DNA of 64,000 nucleotides from Verrucomicrobiota bacterium. GTDB lineage: Bacteria > Verrucomicrobiota > Verrucomicrobiia > Opitutales > Opitutaceae. Position numbers and translations under genes: made by a program. The DNA is taken from the NCBI GenBank assembly GCA_023426435.1, contig JAFAAS010000053.1, forward strand, positions 28,953 to 92,952. The letters are read 5' to 3'. Below are positions 40,944-48,926 of this stretch, piece after piece; within the stretch, counting starts at the first letter, position 1; each line of letters starts with the position of its first letter. Under the pieces are notes generated by a model, which had not been told where the DNA came from, searched no databases, and saw only the letters and a program-made list of their open reading frames with translations.

Positions 40944-40956
40944 ACCAAACTTTGGT
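40944..40956. promoter_or_regulatory. 13-bp palindrome upstream of the TonB receptor
   Basis: ACCAAACTTTGGT, a perfect 6-1-6 inverted repeat close to a possible -10 (TACACT on the minus strand, complement at 40938-40943). A candidate operator for the adjacent LacI-family regulator or another factor. Confidence 0.35.
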
Positions 40957-41066
40957 GACACAGCCCTTCATCAATTGCCCGCCGATACGCAAATTTTGTA
41001 TTCTCATATTCGAATGACCGCGCGCTCCATGGTGCCTGGGCGCTTGCTTGCGTTCCACGATTTCGG

Positions 41067-41077
41067 TCAACTGTTCA
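41067..41077. promoter_or_regulatory. candidate LacI-family operator before the regulator gene
   Basis: TCAACTGTTCA; its complement TGAACAGTTGA differs by one base from TCAACAGTTGA found upstream of uxuA (42111-42121). Immediately upstream of the regulator ATG, fitting autoregulation. Confidence 0.3.
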
Positions 41078-41080
41078 CCG

Positions 41081-42103
41081 ATGAACCTCCGTCACCTCGC
41101 GCGTCTGGCCGGGCTGTCGCCGTCAGCGGTTTCGCTCGCGTTGCGCGGTTCGCCAAAGATTGCGGAGGCGACGCGGCAAAAAGTGCGGCAGCTGGCGGAG
41201 AAGAACGGCTACCGGCCCGACGCGAAAGTGGTCGCGATGATGACGCATTTGCGCAAGCCGCCGGCGACGCGCGAGCAGGCGTGTTTCGGCGTGATTTCCT
41301 TCTACAACAGCCCGCGCCCATGGGAAACGTCGCGGCATCACAACGCGGTTTACGAAGGCATGCGGCGCCGCGCGGGCGAGCTCGGCTACCGGTTGGAGCC
41401 GGTGTGGTTGCGCGCGCCGGGCATGACGTATCGACGCGCGCGGGGAATTCTCGATGCGCGAGGCATCGAGGGATTGATTTGTTTTGGAAGCCCGGAGCTC
41501 GAGCAGGAGTTTCCGGCGGAGATCGGGCATTACGCGATCGTGACGATCGGGCTCAGCATTCGCACGCCGTTGCATCGGGTGACGAGCCACTTCTTCAACG
41601 ACACGGTCAACGTGCTCGATCGCGTTTACGAGCTCGGCTATCGGCGGCCGGGATTGGTGCTGGGGCGCTACGAGGAAGCGCGTAGTGGCCGCGCCCATAC
41701 ATCGGCCTACCTGGGGTGGTGCGAGCATCGACTCGGGTCCGGGCGCGCGCTGCCGGTGCACTTGATCGATCAGGTGGAGGAGAAGCCGTTGGGCGCGTGG
41801 TTGGAGGCGCAGCGGCCGGATGTGCTGATCTTCGTGCATCTTTACGATCAGCTGGCCGAACTGCGGTCGATTTTGCGCAAGTTGCGGATCCGCGTGCCGG
41901 CGGATCTGGGGGTGGCGGCGCTGAGCCAGATTCTCGAAGGGTCGGGGTTTTCGGGATTGCAGCAGAACCAGCCGTTGATGGGCGCGTGGGCGGTCGAACT
42001 GTTGGCGGCTCGCATCACGAATCGCGATCTGGGGATTCCGACGAACCCGCGGATCGAAATGGTCGAAAGCCGGTGGATCGAAAACCGCTCCTTGCGTAGC
42101 TAG
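41081..42103 (+). CDS. LacI-family transcriptional regulator
   Basis: A 340-residue repressor with a LacI HTH and hinge helix at 1-55 (LRHLARLAGLSPSAVSLALR then GSPKIAEATRQKVRQLA) and a periplasmic-binding-like sugar domain (about 65-335). The ATG at 41081 places the HTH at the very N-terminus as in the family. It sits between the divergent TonB receptor and uxuA, so it most likely controls this xylan/uronate locus; the inducer may be a uronate or mannonate-type intermediate. Two similar TGAACAGTTGA-type elements flank the gene. Confidence 0.92.
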   Translation: MNLRHLARLAGLSPSAVSLALRGSPKIAEATRQKVRQLAEKNGYRPDAKVVAMMTHLRKPPATREQACFGVISFYNSPRPWETSRHHNAVYEGMRRRAGELGYRLEPVWLRAPGMTYRRARGILDARGIEGLICFGSPELEQEFPAEIGHYAIVTIGLSIRTPLHRVTSHFFNDTVNVLDRVYELGYRRPGLVLGRYEEARSGRAHTSAYLGWCEHRLGSGRALPVHLIDQVEEKPLGAWLEAQRPDVLIFVHLYDQLAELRSILRKLRIRVPADLGVAALSQILEGSGFSGLQQNQPLMGAWAVELLAARITNRDLGIPTNPRIEMVESRWIENRSLRS

Positions 42104-42110
42104 AATTTAG

Positions 42111-42121
42111 TCAACAGTTGA
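42111..42121. promoter_or_regulatory. candidate operator upstream of uxuA
   Basis: TCAACAGTTGA, a perfect 5-1-5 palindrome, 53 bp before the uxuA start. A second imperfect dyad GTTGAACCCG/CGGTTTCAAC overlaps it at 42117-42149. It resembles the element before the LacI-family gene. Confidence 0.35.
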
Positions 42122-42173
42122 ACCCGTTTCGATTGGTCACGGTTTCAACGCCCGACACTTTGACTCATTCCCC

Positions 42174-43244
42174 ATGAAGCTCGGCCTTGGCCTTTATCGC
42201 CATATGTTGACGCGTGAGAACTTCCAGTTCGCGCGTCAGGCAGGTGCGACTCACATCGTCGCGCACCTGGTGGATTATTTCCGCGGCGGTTCGCACAAGA
42301 CGCGCGACGATCAGCCGACGGGAACGGATCGCGGCTGGGGCATCGCGGGCGATCCGGATAAACTGTGGACGTTGGAGGAGTTGGTCGGATTGCGCCGGGA
42401 CGTGGAAGCGAATGGCCTGAAGTTGGAAGCGATCGAGAACTTCGATCCGGCGCACTGGCACGATATCCTGTTGGACGGGCCGAAGCGCGCGCTGCACATC
42501 GAGAATGTGAAGACGATTCTGCGCCGGATGGGCGAGGCGGGGATCCCCGTGATGGGCTACAATTTTTCCATCGCAGGCGTCGCAGGCCGCACCAGCGGGA
42601 ACTACGCGCGCGGCGACGCGCCGTCGGTCGGGATGGAAGGTCCTTACGACACACCGATGCCGAAGGGCATGGTGTGGAACATGGTTTACGACGAAGATGC
42701 GCCGGCGGGCGTGCTCGAGCCAATCACGCATGAGGAGCTGTGGCGCCGATTGGAGCGGTTTCTGGCGGAGGTGCTGCCGGTGGCGGAGCAGTCGGGCGTG
42801 AAACTGGCGTTGCATCCCGACGATCCGCCGACGCCGTTTGTGCGCGGACAACCGCGGTTGGTGTATCAGCCGCACCTCTACCAGCGCGTGATCGATCTGA
42901 ATCGCAGTCCGGCGAACGCGTTGGAGTTCTGCATCGGATCGCTGGCGGAGATGACGGAGGGCGACATCTACGACGTGGTCGACACCTACAGCCGGCAGGG
43001 CCGGCTCGGCTATGTGCATTTCCGCAACGTCCGCGGCAAAGTTCCGACCTACAAGGAGACGTTCATCGACGACGGCGATGTCAATATGCTGCGGGTGATC
43101 GGGATTTTGAAGAAGAATGGTTTCGACGGTGTGTTGATTCCGGATCACGCGCCGCAGATGTCGTGTGCGGCGCCGTGGCATGCGGGCATGGCATTCGCGA
43201 TGGGTTACATGAAAGCCGCGATGAAGGCGATCGGCGCGGAGTAG
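42174..43244 (+). CDS. uxuA: mannonate dehydratase
   Basis: TIM-barrel dehydratase of 356 residues that converts D-mannonate to 2-keto-3-deoxygluconate in hexuronate catabolism. UxuA family features: GNYARGD-type segment, the conserved His-Pro-Asp-Asp-Pro (HPDDPP), FCIGSLAEM with the metal-ligand Cys, YVHFRNVRG with the metal-ligand His, and VLIPDHAPQM. Length matches the family. Neighbouring GH115 supplies glucuronate, and the SDR at 56099-56872 may supply mannonate. First enzyme gene after the LacI regulator. Confidence 0.93.
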   Translation: MKLGLGLYRHMLTRENFQFARQAGATHIVAHLVDYFRGGSHKTRDDQPTGTDRGWGIAGDPDKLWTLEELVGLRRDVEANGLKLEAIENFDPAHWHDILLDGPKRALHIENVKTILRRMGEAGIPVMGYNFSIAGVAGRTSGNYARGDAPSVGMEGPYDTPMPKGMVWNMVYDEDAPAGVLEPITHEELWRRLERFLAEVLPVAEQSGVKLALHPDDPPTPFVRGQPRLVYQPHLYQRVIDLNRSPANALEFCIGSLAEMTEGDIYDVVDTYSRQGRLGYVHFRNVRGKVPTYKETFIDDGDVNMLRVIGILKKNGFDGVLIPDHAPQMSCAAPWHAGMAFAMGYMKAAMKAIGAE

Positions 43245-43270
43245 GTGGAACCTGGATACGTTCAGACGAG

Positions 43271-43333
43271 GAACCACGAATGAACGCGAATGAACACGAA
43301 CACAGGGATGTGATCCGCTCCCTGGTGTGGTTC
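43271..43333. repeat. repeat with nested stems between uxuA and corrinoid activase gene
   Basis: Outer arms GAACCAC (43271-43277) and GTGGTTC (43327-43333) enclose inner arms CAGGGA/TCCCTG. The left part is text-like (CACGAATGAACGCGAATGAA). Confidence 0.6.
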
Positions 43334-43368
43334 AGGATGGCCCGCGGCGGGAATGGGTTGGCTGCCTC

Positions 43369-45024
43369 ATGAGCGTGCGGCTCCATTTCAACGGCCAGAC
43401 GGTCGATGCCACGCCCGGGCATTCGCTGTTCACGCATGCGGAAAATCTCGGCATTCCGGTGCCCACGTCGTGCAACAAAAACGGCAAGTGCAAGGAGTGC
43501 GTCGTCGAAGTGGTTGAAGGCATGGAGCGGCTCTCGTCGCCCGATGCGGCGGAGAAGCACCTGAAAGGTTCGTTTCGTCTTTCCTGTTGCGCGCGGATCC
43601 AGGCGGACGCGGTGGGCGACGTGCGTTGCCACACGATGCGACGCGGCGCGATGCGGATCGAGAAACATGCGTTCGAACTGCCCGTGCATGGTCCGAAGTG
43701 GAAACTCGAACCGGCGGTGACGCGTGACGGCGATCGGATTCTGCTCGATGGCGAGGAGATCGAGCGCAGCACGGGACCGATTCACGGCGTGGCGATCGAT
43801 CTGGGCACGACGACGGTGGTGATGCGTCTCCTGAATTTGGAGACAGGGGAGGTGATCGCCGATTCGTCTTTCGAGAATCCGCAGCGCTTCGGCGGGTCCG
43901 ACGTAATGGCGCGGATTCAATACGACACCGAGGACCGCACGAAGACGTTGCAGCGCACGCTTGTCGGCTATCTCGGCCGCGCGATGCAGGAGTTTCCAGT
44001 CGATCCGCGCACGATTTACGAAGTCGTGCTCGCGGGAAATTCGACGATGCGGGACATGTTCTTCAAGCTGTCGGTCTATTCGATCGGACAGAGCCCGTAT
44101 CAATCGCTCACCGAGCTCGAACTGGCCGAAGGCAAACGCACGACGACGAGCCTCGCGGAAACCGCGCGGAAGCTCGGCCTGCCGATTCACCCGAAGGCGC
44201 GCGTGTATGGTTTGCCGATCATCAGCGGCCACGTCGGGGCGGACGCCGCGGCGTGCATGCTCGCGGTCGACATCGCCAACGAAGAACGTCTCGTGGCGGT
44301 GATGGACATCGGCACGAACACCGAGCTGATCGTGGGCAACAAACACAAGGTGCTCGCGGCCTCGTGTCCGGCGGGGCCCGCGTTCGAAGGCGGGCAGATC
44401 ACGTTTGGCATGCCGGGCTTGCCGGGCGCGATCGAGAAGGTGCGGATCGACGATGCGTCGGGAGCGGTGCAGGCGACGGTCATCGGTGACGTCGAACCGG
44501 AAGGGATTTGCGGTTCGGGACTTGTGGACGTGATGAGCGAGCTGCTGCGCACGGGTCGAATGAATGTGCTCGGGCGTTTCGAGGATGGCAGCGAGTTCGT
44601 GGTTGCGAAACCGCGCAACGACGAGCGGCCGATCACGTTCAACGAAGCCGACGTCAACGCGCTCGCGCAGGCGAAGGGCGCGAATGTCGCGGGCCTGCAG
44701 ATCGCGTTCGCCGAATATGGTATCCAATATTCGGATATCGACGTGTTCTATCTCGCCGGTGGTTTCGGGCGACATCTCAACCTCGAGGCGTCGAAACGAA
44801 TCGGGCTGATTCCGAATATTCCGGCCGAAAAAATCGTGCAGGTTGGCAACGCGGCCGTGGAAGGGGCGTGCATTGCGTTGTTGTCGGTGGCGAAGCGGGC
44901 GGAGCTCGAACGGCTGGTGCGCAACGTCGTCCATTGCCGGCTCGAGACGCATCCGGGTTTCTTCGATTTCTTCGTGGAAGGTTGTCAGTTCGCGCCGGTC
45001 GGCGGCGTGGAGGTGGACGAGTGA
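43369..45024 (+). CDS. RACo-type corrinoid activation protein (2Fe-2S/ASKHA, DUF4445)
   Basis: A 551-residue reductive activator of corrinoid proteins. The N-terminal plant-type ferredoxin domain has the cluster motif Cys35-x5-Cys41-x2-Cys44 and Cys73. A linker domain follows, then the ASKHA ATPase region with AIDLGTTTV (144-149) and MDIGTNTEL (313-319) and the C-terminal DUF4445 core (CGSGLVDVMSELLRTGRM, YLAGGFGRHLN). In acetogens and methylotrophs such proteins use ATP to return inactive Co(II) corrinoid to Co(I). The start at 43369 is chosen to begin the ferredoxin domain. It overlaps the next gene by 1 bp. Confidence 0.93.
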   Translation: MSVRLHFNGQTVDATPGHSLFTHAENLGIPVPTSCNKNGKCKECVVEVVEGMERLSSPDAAEKHLKGSFRLSCCARIQADAVGDVRCHTMRRGAMRIEKHAFELPVHGPKWKLEPAVTRDGDRILLDGEEIERSTGPIHGVAIDLGTTTVVMRLLNLETGEVIADSSFENPQRFGGSDVMARIQYDTEDRTKTLQRTLVGYLGRAMQEFPVDPRTIYEVVLAGNSTMRDMFFKLSVYSIGQSPYQSLTELELAEGKRTTTSLAETARKLGLPIHPKARVYGLPIISGHVGADAAACMLAVDIANEERLVAVMDIGTNTELIVGNKHKVLAASCPAGPAFEGGQITFGMPGLPGAIEKVRIDDASGAVQATVIGDVEPEGICGSGLVDVMSELLRTGRMNVLGRFEDGSEFVVAKPRNDERPITFNEADVNALAQAKGANVAGLQIAFAEYGIQYSDIDVFYLAGGFGRHLNLEASKRIGLIPNIPAEKIVQVGNAAVEGACIALLSVAKRAELERLVRNVVHCRLETHPGFFDFFVEGCQFAPVGGVEVDE

Positions 45025-46301
45025 TGTCGGTTATCGCTCCTACTTCTCGTTCTGCGCTGGAGCTGCTCGATCTTCGGCCATCGGTGGACGTGCAGCAGGC
45101 GGAATATTGGCGGTTGCTCGGTTATCCGCGCGATCATCAACCGGTCGAGCGTGCGCTGGAGCTCGCCGGCTGGGCGCGGCGTTGGTATGCGGAGCACGGC
45201 CGGCCCTGGGTGTATTTGCGCGAGGCGGAACTTCGGCTCGATGAGGAGACGCTGCGTTTCGACGGCATCGATTTTCAATCGAAGGTGCTGCACGAGCATC
45301 TGCGGTCCACGGGAGCGCAGCGGGCGATCCTTGTCGCCGTAAGTGCGGGGCGCGCCTGCGAGGAGCATGCGCGGCAGCTTTGGCAGGAGTCGAAGCCCGA
45401 CGAATATTTCTTTCTGGAGATTTTCGGGTCGGCGGTGGTCGAGCATCTGACGGCGACCCTCAGCGGGCGGATCTGCGAACTCGCGGATCGCGACGGTCTC
45501 GTCGCAGTGCCGCATTATAGTCCTGGCTACACGGGCTGGGATATCGTCGATCAGAACAAGCTTCACGAACTCATCGTCCGTGGCGCCAATGAGACGTTTC
45601 CGGAAAGTCTGGAGGTGCTTTCGAGCGGGATGTTGAAGCCGAAGAAATCGCTGCTGGCGGTGGTGGGTCTCGCACCGCGGGCGCGGACCTCCGGCGCGGC
45701 GATCTCGCGGGTGCCGTGCGAAAGCTGCGGCTTGCCGAATTGCGCGTATCGTCGCGTGCCCTACCGGCATGCGCCGGCGGAGCTGGCGGCGTTGGCGAAG
45801 GCTGCGGACGCGCGCGAACCGCTGCGGCGGAATGCCCCGTATGCGACCAGCGCGCGCGCGCTGCAGAAATGGTCGACGGAACGCGTGCGGCTGCGCGCGT
45901 TGCGCGAAGGCGGGGTGGAAGCGTGGTTTCGTTTCGACGGAACGACGTGTTCCAACATGGGCCAGCCGCTGGCGTTCGATTATCGCGTGGCGCTCGCGCC
46001 GGCGGAGCAAGGTTACACGATCGTTGCGGCCGAGTGCGGACCGGCGGAAGGCGACGAAGGCCATCGCCGGATGTGCGCGTATTTGTCGGACCCGGATGGC
46101 TTGATGACGGCAATCGCCAGCGAGCATCCGCTCGTGGGGCAGCCCCTCGATGCCGTGTTCGACTGGCAGCCGGCGGCCGCGCCGTCGGGCTGTTACTGCA
46201 GCGCGAACTCACGCGAGCACAAATGGAAGTTGGCGCTCGAGGCCATTCACTTTACGCTCGCTCGTTCCGCTGGCGCGGCTCCCGCGCGGGCGGTTTCCTG
46301 A
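45024..46301 (+). CDS. MetH-activation-domain-like protein with Cys-rich C-terminal part
   Basis: A 425-residue protein. The N-terminal half (about 1-215) resembles the AdoMet-binding activation domain of cobalamin-dependent methionine synthase: VAVSAGRACEEHARQLW, DEYFFLEIFGSAVVEHL, HYSPGYTGWDI (SPGY at 166-169) and MLKPKKSLLAVVGL. The C-terminal half has a Cys232-x2-Cys235-x4-Cys240 motif and further cysteines (CSNMGQ, GCYCSAN), which suggest a metal site. Its coupling to the RACo gene (TGATG overlap) points to corrinoid reactivation, perhaps by SAM-dependent reductive methylation in trans. The C-terminal domain is not one I can name. Confidence 0.72.
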   Translation: MSVIAPTSRSALELLDLRPSVDVQQAEYWRLLGYPRDHQPVERALELAGWARRWYAEHGRPWVYLREAELRLDEETLRFDGIDFQSKVLHEHLRSTGAQRAILVAVSAGRACEEHARQLWQESKPDEYFFLEIFGSAVVEHLTATLSGRICELADRDGLVAVPHYSPGYTGWDIVDQNKLHELIVRGANETFPESLEVLSSGMLKPKKSLLAVVGLAPRARTSGAAISRVPCESCGLPNCAYRRVPYRHAPAELAALAKAADAREPLRRNAPYATSARALQKWSTERVRLRALREGGVEAWFRFDGTTCSNMGQPLAFDYRVALAPAEQGYTIVAAECGPAEGDEGHRRMCAYLSDPDGLMTAIASEHPLVGQPLDAVFDWQPAAAPSGCYCSANSREHKWKLALEAIHFTLARSAGAAPARAVS

Positions 46302-46323
46302 ATCGATTTCCCACACCCCTACC

Positions 46324-46650
46324 ATGATCAAACTCTGCGACATCAACCAGGCAGCCACGGAAAAACTTCCGCCGGGATTCCGCGACAAGTCCGGCATCGG
46401 CGTTCACTACATCGACGCATTCATCGCGCCGATGAACGCCGCGCTGCCCGATGGCGCGCGGGTGTCGTGCAAGCGCAAGGGCTTGAAGCTCACCCTCCGC
46501 ATCGGGGCGAAAAAAGGCGACGGCCTCATGCGCCGCCTGCAAGTCAGCGCCGATCCCGTGGTGATGTTGCGCGCCGCGCTCGATGAAGCCGCGAAGAACG
46601 CCGGCGTGCAGCTCCAGATCACGGATACCGAAATCATGATCGCGCCCTGA
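46324..46650 (+). CDS. unknown 108-residue protein of the corrinoid cluster
   Basis: No family recognised. A soluble alpha-beta protein without signal peptide: MIKLCDINQAATEKLPPGF, then GVHYIDAFIAPMNAALPDGA, a basic strand VSCKRKGLKLTLRIGAKKG and a C-terminal helix plus strand (VQLQITDTEIMI). Lies 22 bp after the activation-domain-like gene and 58 bp before the UroD-fold methyltransferase gene. Its place suggests a chaperone, subunit or small regulator of the methyltransferase system; this is inference from position only. Confidence 0.7.
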   Translation: MIKLCDINQAATEKLPPGFRDKSGIGVHYIDAFIAPMNAALPDGARVSCKRKGLKLTLRIGAKKGDGLMRRLQVSADPVVMLRAALDEAAKNAGVQLQITDTEIMIAP

Positions 46651-46708
46651 CGCTTCGATTGCCGAACCAATCCCACCCTCCCACCAACCCCAACCACTCC
46701 GCACGCAC

Positions 46709-47773
46709 ATGACACCCGCCCAATGGGACGTATTCAAAAAAGCCTCACGCCTCGAGAAGCTCGATAAGATTCCGATGGCGATGATCATCGATAGCCCGTG
46801 GATCCCGGGCTACGTCGGTGTGCAGCACATGGATTTCTTCCTCGATCCGCAGGTCTGGTTCCAATCCCACCTGAAGATCCACCAGGAGTTTCCGGATATT
46901 ATTTTCGTGCCCGGCTGGTGGCTCGAATACGGCATGGCCGCGGAGCCGTCCGTGCTCGGTTCGAAGATCAAGTTCTGGCAGGACAACACGCCGAGCGAAT
47001 ACCACATGCTCTTCAACATCGAGGACGTGGACAAGCTGCCGGAATACGAAGTCGAGGCCGACGCGTTCATGGCGCTCACGCTTCACCGCCTGCGCATGCA
47101 GCGTCAGCAAGTTTTGGATACGGGCGAAATCTTCACGATGGCGACCGCGCGCGGGCCGATGTGCACCGCCGGTTTTGCGCGCAGCACGTCGGACTTCATG
47201 ATCGATCTGGTCGAGAAGCCCGACTACGCGCACAAGCTCCTCGATCTCAGCACGCGCGTCATCATCGACTGGCTGAAGGCGCAGGTGAAGGTGATGGGGC
47301 CGACCGTCGAGGGCATCTTCCTGCTCGATGACATCGTGGGTTTCGTGAACGAGGATCACTACCTCGAGTTCTGCCATCCTTACCTGAAGCGCATCTGCGA
47401 TGCGTTTCCGAAGGACTGGGTGAAACTTTATCACAACGACGCCGACGTCGAAGCCTGCCTCGAGCACCTGCCCGACGTGGGTTTCAACATGCTCAACTGG
47501 GGCAAGCAGACGCACATCTCCGACGTGAAAGCGCGCGTGGGCGACCGCATGTGCCTCATGGGAAATGTGAATCCGCTCGAAATCGGAGTTCGCGGCACGC
47601 CCGCCGAAGTCCGCGAAGCCACGCTCGAAGTCCTCGAGGCCGGGACGAAAGACGGCAAGGGCATGGTCCTTTCGGTCGGCGGCGGCACGAGTCCCGGCAT
47701 GCCCCGCGAGAACATCGTCGCGATGAAAGCCGCGCTCGACGAATTCAACAAAGCCCATTTCGGCGCGAGCTGA
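46709..47773 (+). CDS. UroD-fold corrinoid methyltransferase (methyltransferase I candidate)
   Basis: A 354-residue uroporphyrinogen-decarboxylase-superfamily protein of the methyltransferase branch (MtaA/MtvB-like) rather than haem HemE. It lacks the HemE N-terminal signature and has FVPGWWLEYGMAAEPS, MATARGPMCTAGF, KLYHNDADVEAC and CLMGNVNPLE. His242 and nearby acidic and Cys residues may bind zinc. The partner corrinoid protein is encoded next. In acetogens such enzymes demethylate methoxylated compounds. With GH115 and UxuA nearby, 4-O-methylglucuronate (or another methylated sugar) is my preferred substrate, but a methoxy-aromatic such as ferulate is also possible. Confidence 0.85.
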   Translation: MTPAQWDVFKKASRLEKLDKIPMAMIIDSPWIPGYVGVQHMDFFLDPQVWFQSHLKIHQEFPDIIFVPGWWLEYGMAAEPSVLGSKIKFWQDNTPSEYHMLFNIEDVDKLPEYEVEADAFMALTLHRLRMQRQQVLDTGEIFTMATARGPMCTAGFARSTSDFMIDLVEKPDYAHKLLDLSTRVIIDWLKAQVKVMGPTVEGIFLLDDIVGFVNEDHYLEFCHPYLKRICDAFPKDWVKLYHNDADVEACLEHLPDVGFNMLNWGKQTHISDVKARVGDRMCLMGNVNPLEIGVRGTPAEVREATLEVLEAGTKDGKGMVLSVGGGTSPGMPRENIVAMKAALDEFNKAHFGAS

Positions 47774-47781
47774 GCGAAACC

Positions 47782-47830
47782 GTAGGTTGCGCGCTTGTCG
47801 CGCAACGTGGCGCGCGAGCGCGCCACCTAC
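47782..47830. repeat. REP-like three-way-junction repeat
   Basis: Outer stem GTAGG/CCTAC encloses two hairpins: TTGCGC/GCGCAA (47787-47805) and TGGCGCGC/GCGCGCCA (47808-47825). It fills the gap between the methyltransferase and corrinoid protein genes. Confidence 0.8.
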
Positions 47831-47860
47831 CCCATTTCCACCCTGCAAATTCCACATCCC

Positions 47861-48835
47861 ATGCCCGATTACGCGTTGATGAACCAGTGCCTTTACGAAG
47901 GCAAAGCGAAGGAAGTCGAACAGATGACCAAGGACGCGCTCGCCGAAGGGCGCAGCGTGAAGGAAGTCCTCGAAGAAGGCCTCATTGCCGGCATGAGCGT
48001 CGTCGGCGAGGATTTTAAGCATAACATCCTCTACGTGCCCGAAGTGCTCATCGCCGCCCGCGCGATGAAAGCCGGCATGGCGGTCTTGAAGCCGCTGCTT
48101 ACGGCCGGCGGCGCTTCCTCGCAAACGGGCCGTTTGCTCATGGGCACGGTCCGCGGCGATCTCCACGACATCGGCAAGAATCTCGTGTGCATGATGGCCG
48201 AGGGTGCCGGTTTCGCGGTGAAAGACATCGGCGTCGATCAGAGCGTCGAAAAATTCGCCGCGGCGGCCGACGAGTTCAAACCCGACATCATCGGCATGAG
48301 CGCGCTGCTCACGACGACGATGACCTACATGAAAACGGTCATCGACGGCTTTCAGGCGCAGGGCCGCACGGACGTGAAATTCGCCATCGGCGGCGCGCCG
48401 ATTTCGCAGATGTTTGCCGACGAGATTGGCGCCGACGGCTATGGCGCGGATGCGTCGAGCGCGGTCGATTTGTTTCTTTATTTCGTCGGCAAGGGCCCCG
48501 CGCCCGCTGCGGCTGCGAAGAAGGGCGTCGTGCTCAAGGAGAGCCCGGCGGCACCTGCGATCCAGCGACCGCTCGGGTCGAAGTCGAAATACCAGATCCT
48601 CTACTGGCAGGATCTGCCGTCCTCGATCAAGGCGTGGGACGACTTCGAGGAGTTGAAGATCGATCTGCCGCCCGCCTTCGCCGAACGCATCGATGCTCAG
48701 GCGCAACGTCTCGGTTTCACCAAGGGCGACGATTACATCTCGCAACTGCGATGGGGCGAGGAGCAGGAACGCGTTGGTTCGCCGCAGGATGTCATCGACG
48801 CGCTGCAAAAGGAATTGGAAGCCGCCGCGCGGTGA
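47861..48835 (+). CDS. corrinoid (B12-binding) methyl carrier with C-terminal 'virulence factor' domain
   Basis: A 324-residue methyl carrier. The N-terminal helical cap (1-85) and Rossmann-like B12 domain (about 90-215) match MtaC/MtvC-type corrinoid proteins, with the lower-ligand motif DLHDIG (Asp100, His102, Gly105) and SALLTTTM. After a Pro/Ala linker, residues 240-324 (YQILYWQDLPSSIKAW, FAERIDAQAQRLGF, DYISQLRW) match the small 'Virulence_fact' domain. That domain is otherwise found as separate proteins beside corrinoid/folate methyl-transfer genes. The carrier would shuttle the methyl group between the UroD-fold enzyme and the pterin-binding methyltransferase. Start at 47861 by comparison with the family. 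Confidence 0.92.
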   Translation: MPDYALMNQCLYEGKAKEVEQMTKDALAEGRSVKEVLEEGLIAGMSVVGEDFKHNILYVPEVLIAARAMKAGMAVLKPLLTAGGASSQTGRLLMGTVRGDLHDIGKNLVCMMAEGAGFAVKDIGVDQSVEKFAAAADEFKPDIIGMSALLTTTMTYMKTVIDGFQAQGRTDVKFAIGGAPISQMFADEIGADGYGADASSAVDLFLYFVGKGPAPAAAAKKGVVLKESPAAPAIQRPLGSKSKYQILYWQDLPSSIKAWDDFEELKIDLPPAFAERIDAQAQRLGFTKGDDYISQLRWGEEQERVGSPQDVIDALQKELEAAAR

Positions 48836-48926
48836 GCGGCTGAATCCGCGAACCCAGGTTTCACGGGTGACGGTCATGGAACGCCACAGCCGCCACTTTC
48901 TCCTCGAAAACTAGAACTGCGCACGC

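Larger units (their letters stand above)
40761..41080. other. 320-bp divergent control region of TonB receptor and lacI-type gene
   Basis: No gene is supported here. It holds a perfect 6-1-6 dyad ACCAAACTTTGGT (40944-40956), an AT-rich stretch at about 40995-41020 that probably carries promoters, and a TCAACTGTTCA element (41067-41077) just before the lacI-type ATG. The receptor would have a leader of over 150 nt. No cobalamin riboswitch motif was recognised. Confidence 0.5.

Noticed and set aside
40761..41080. Cobalamin riboswitch before the TonB receptor, which might then be a B12 transporter
   Set aside because: No B12-box-like sequence was seen, and the receptor lies beside LacI and xylan genes.
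46709..47773. Uroporphyrinogen decarboxylase HemE for haem synthesis
   Set aside because: The HemE N-terminal signature is missing and the gene is paired with a corrinoid protein, RACo and a pterin methyltransferase.
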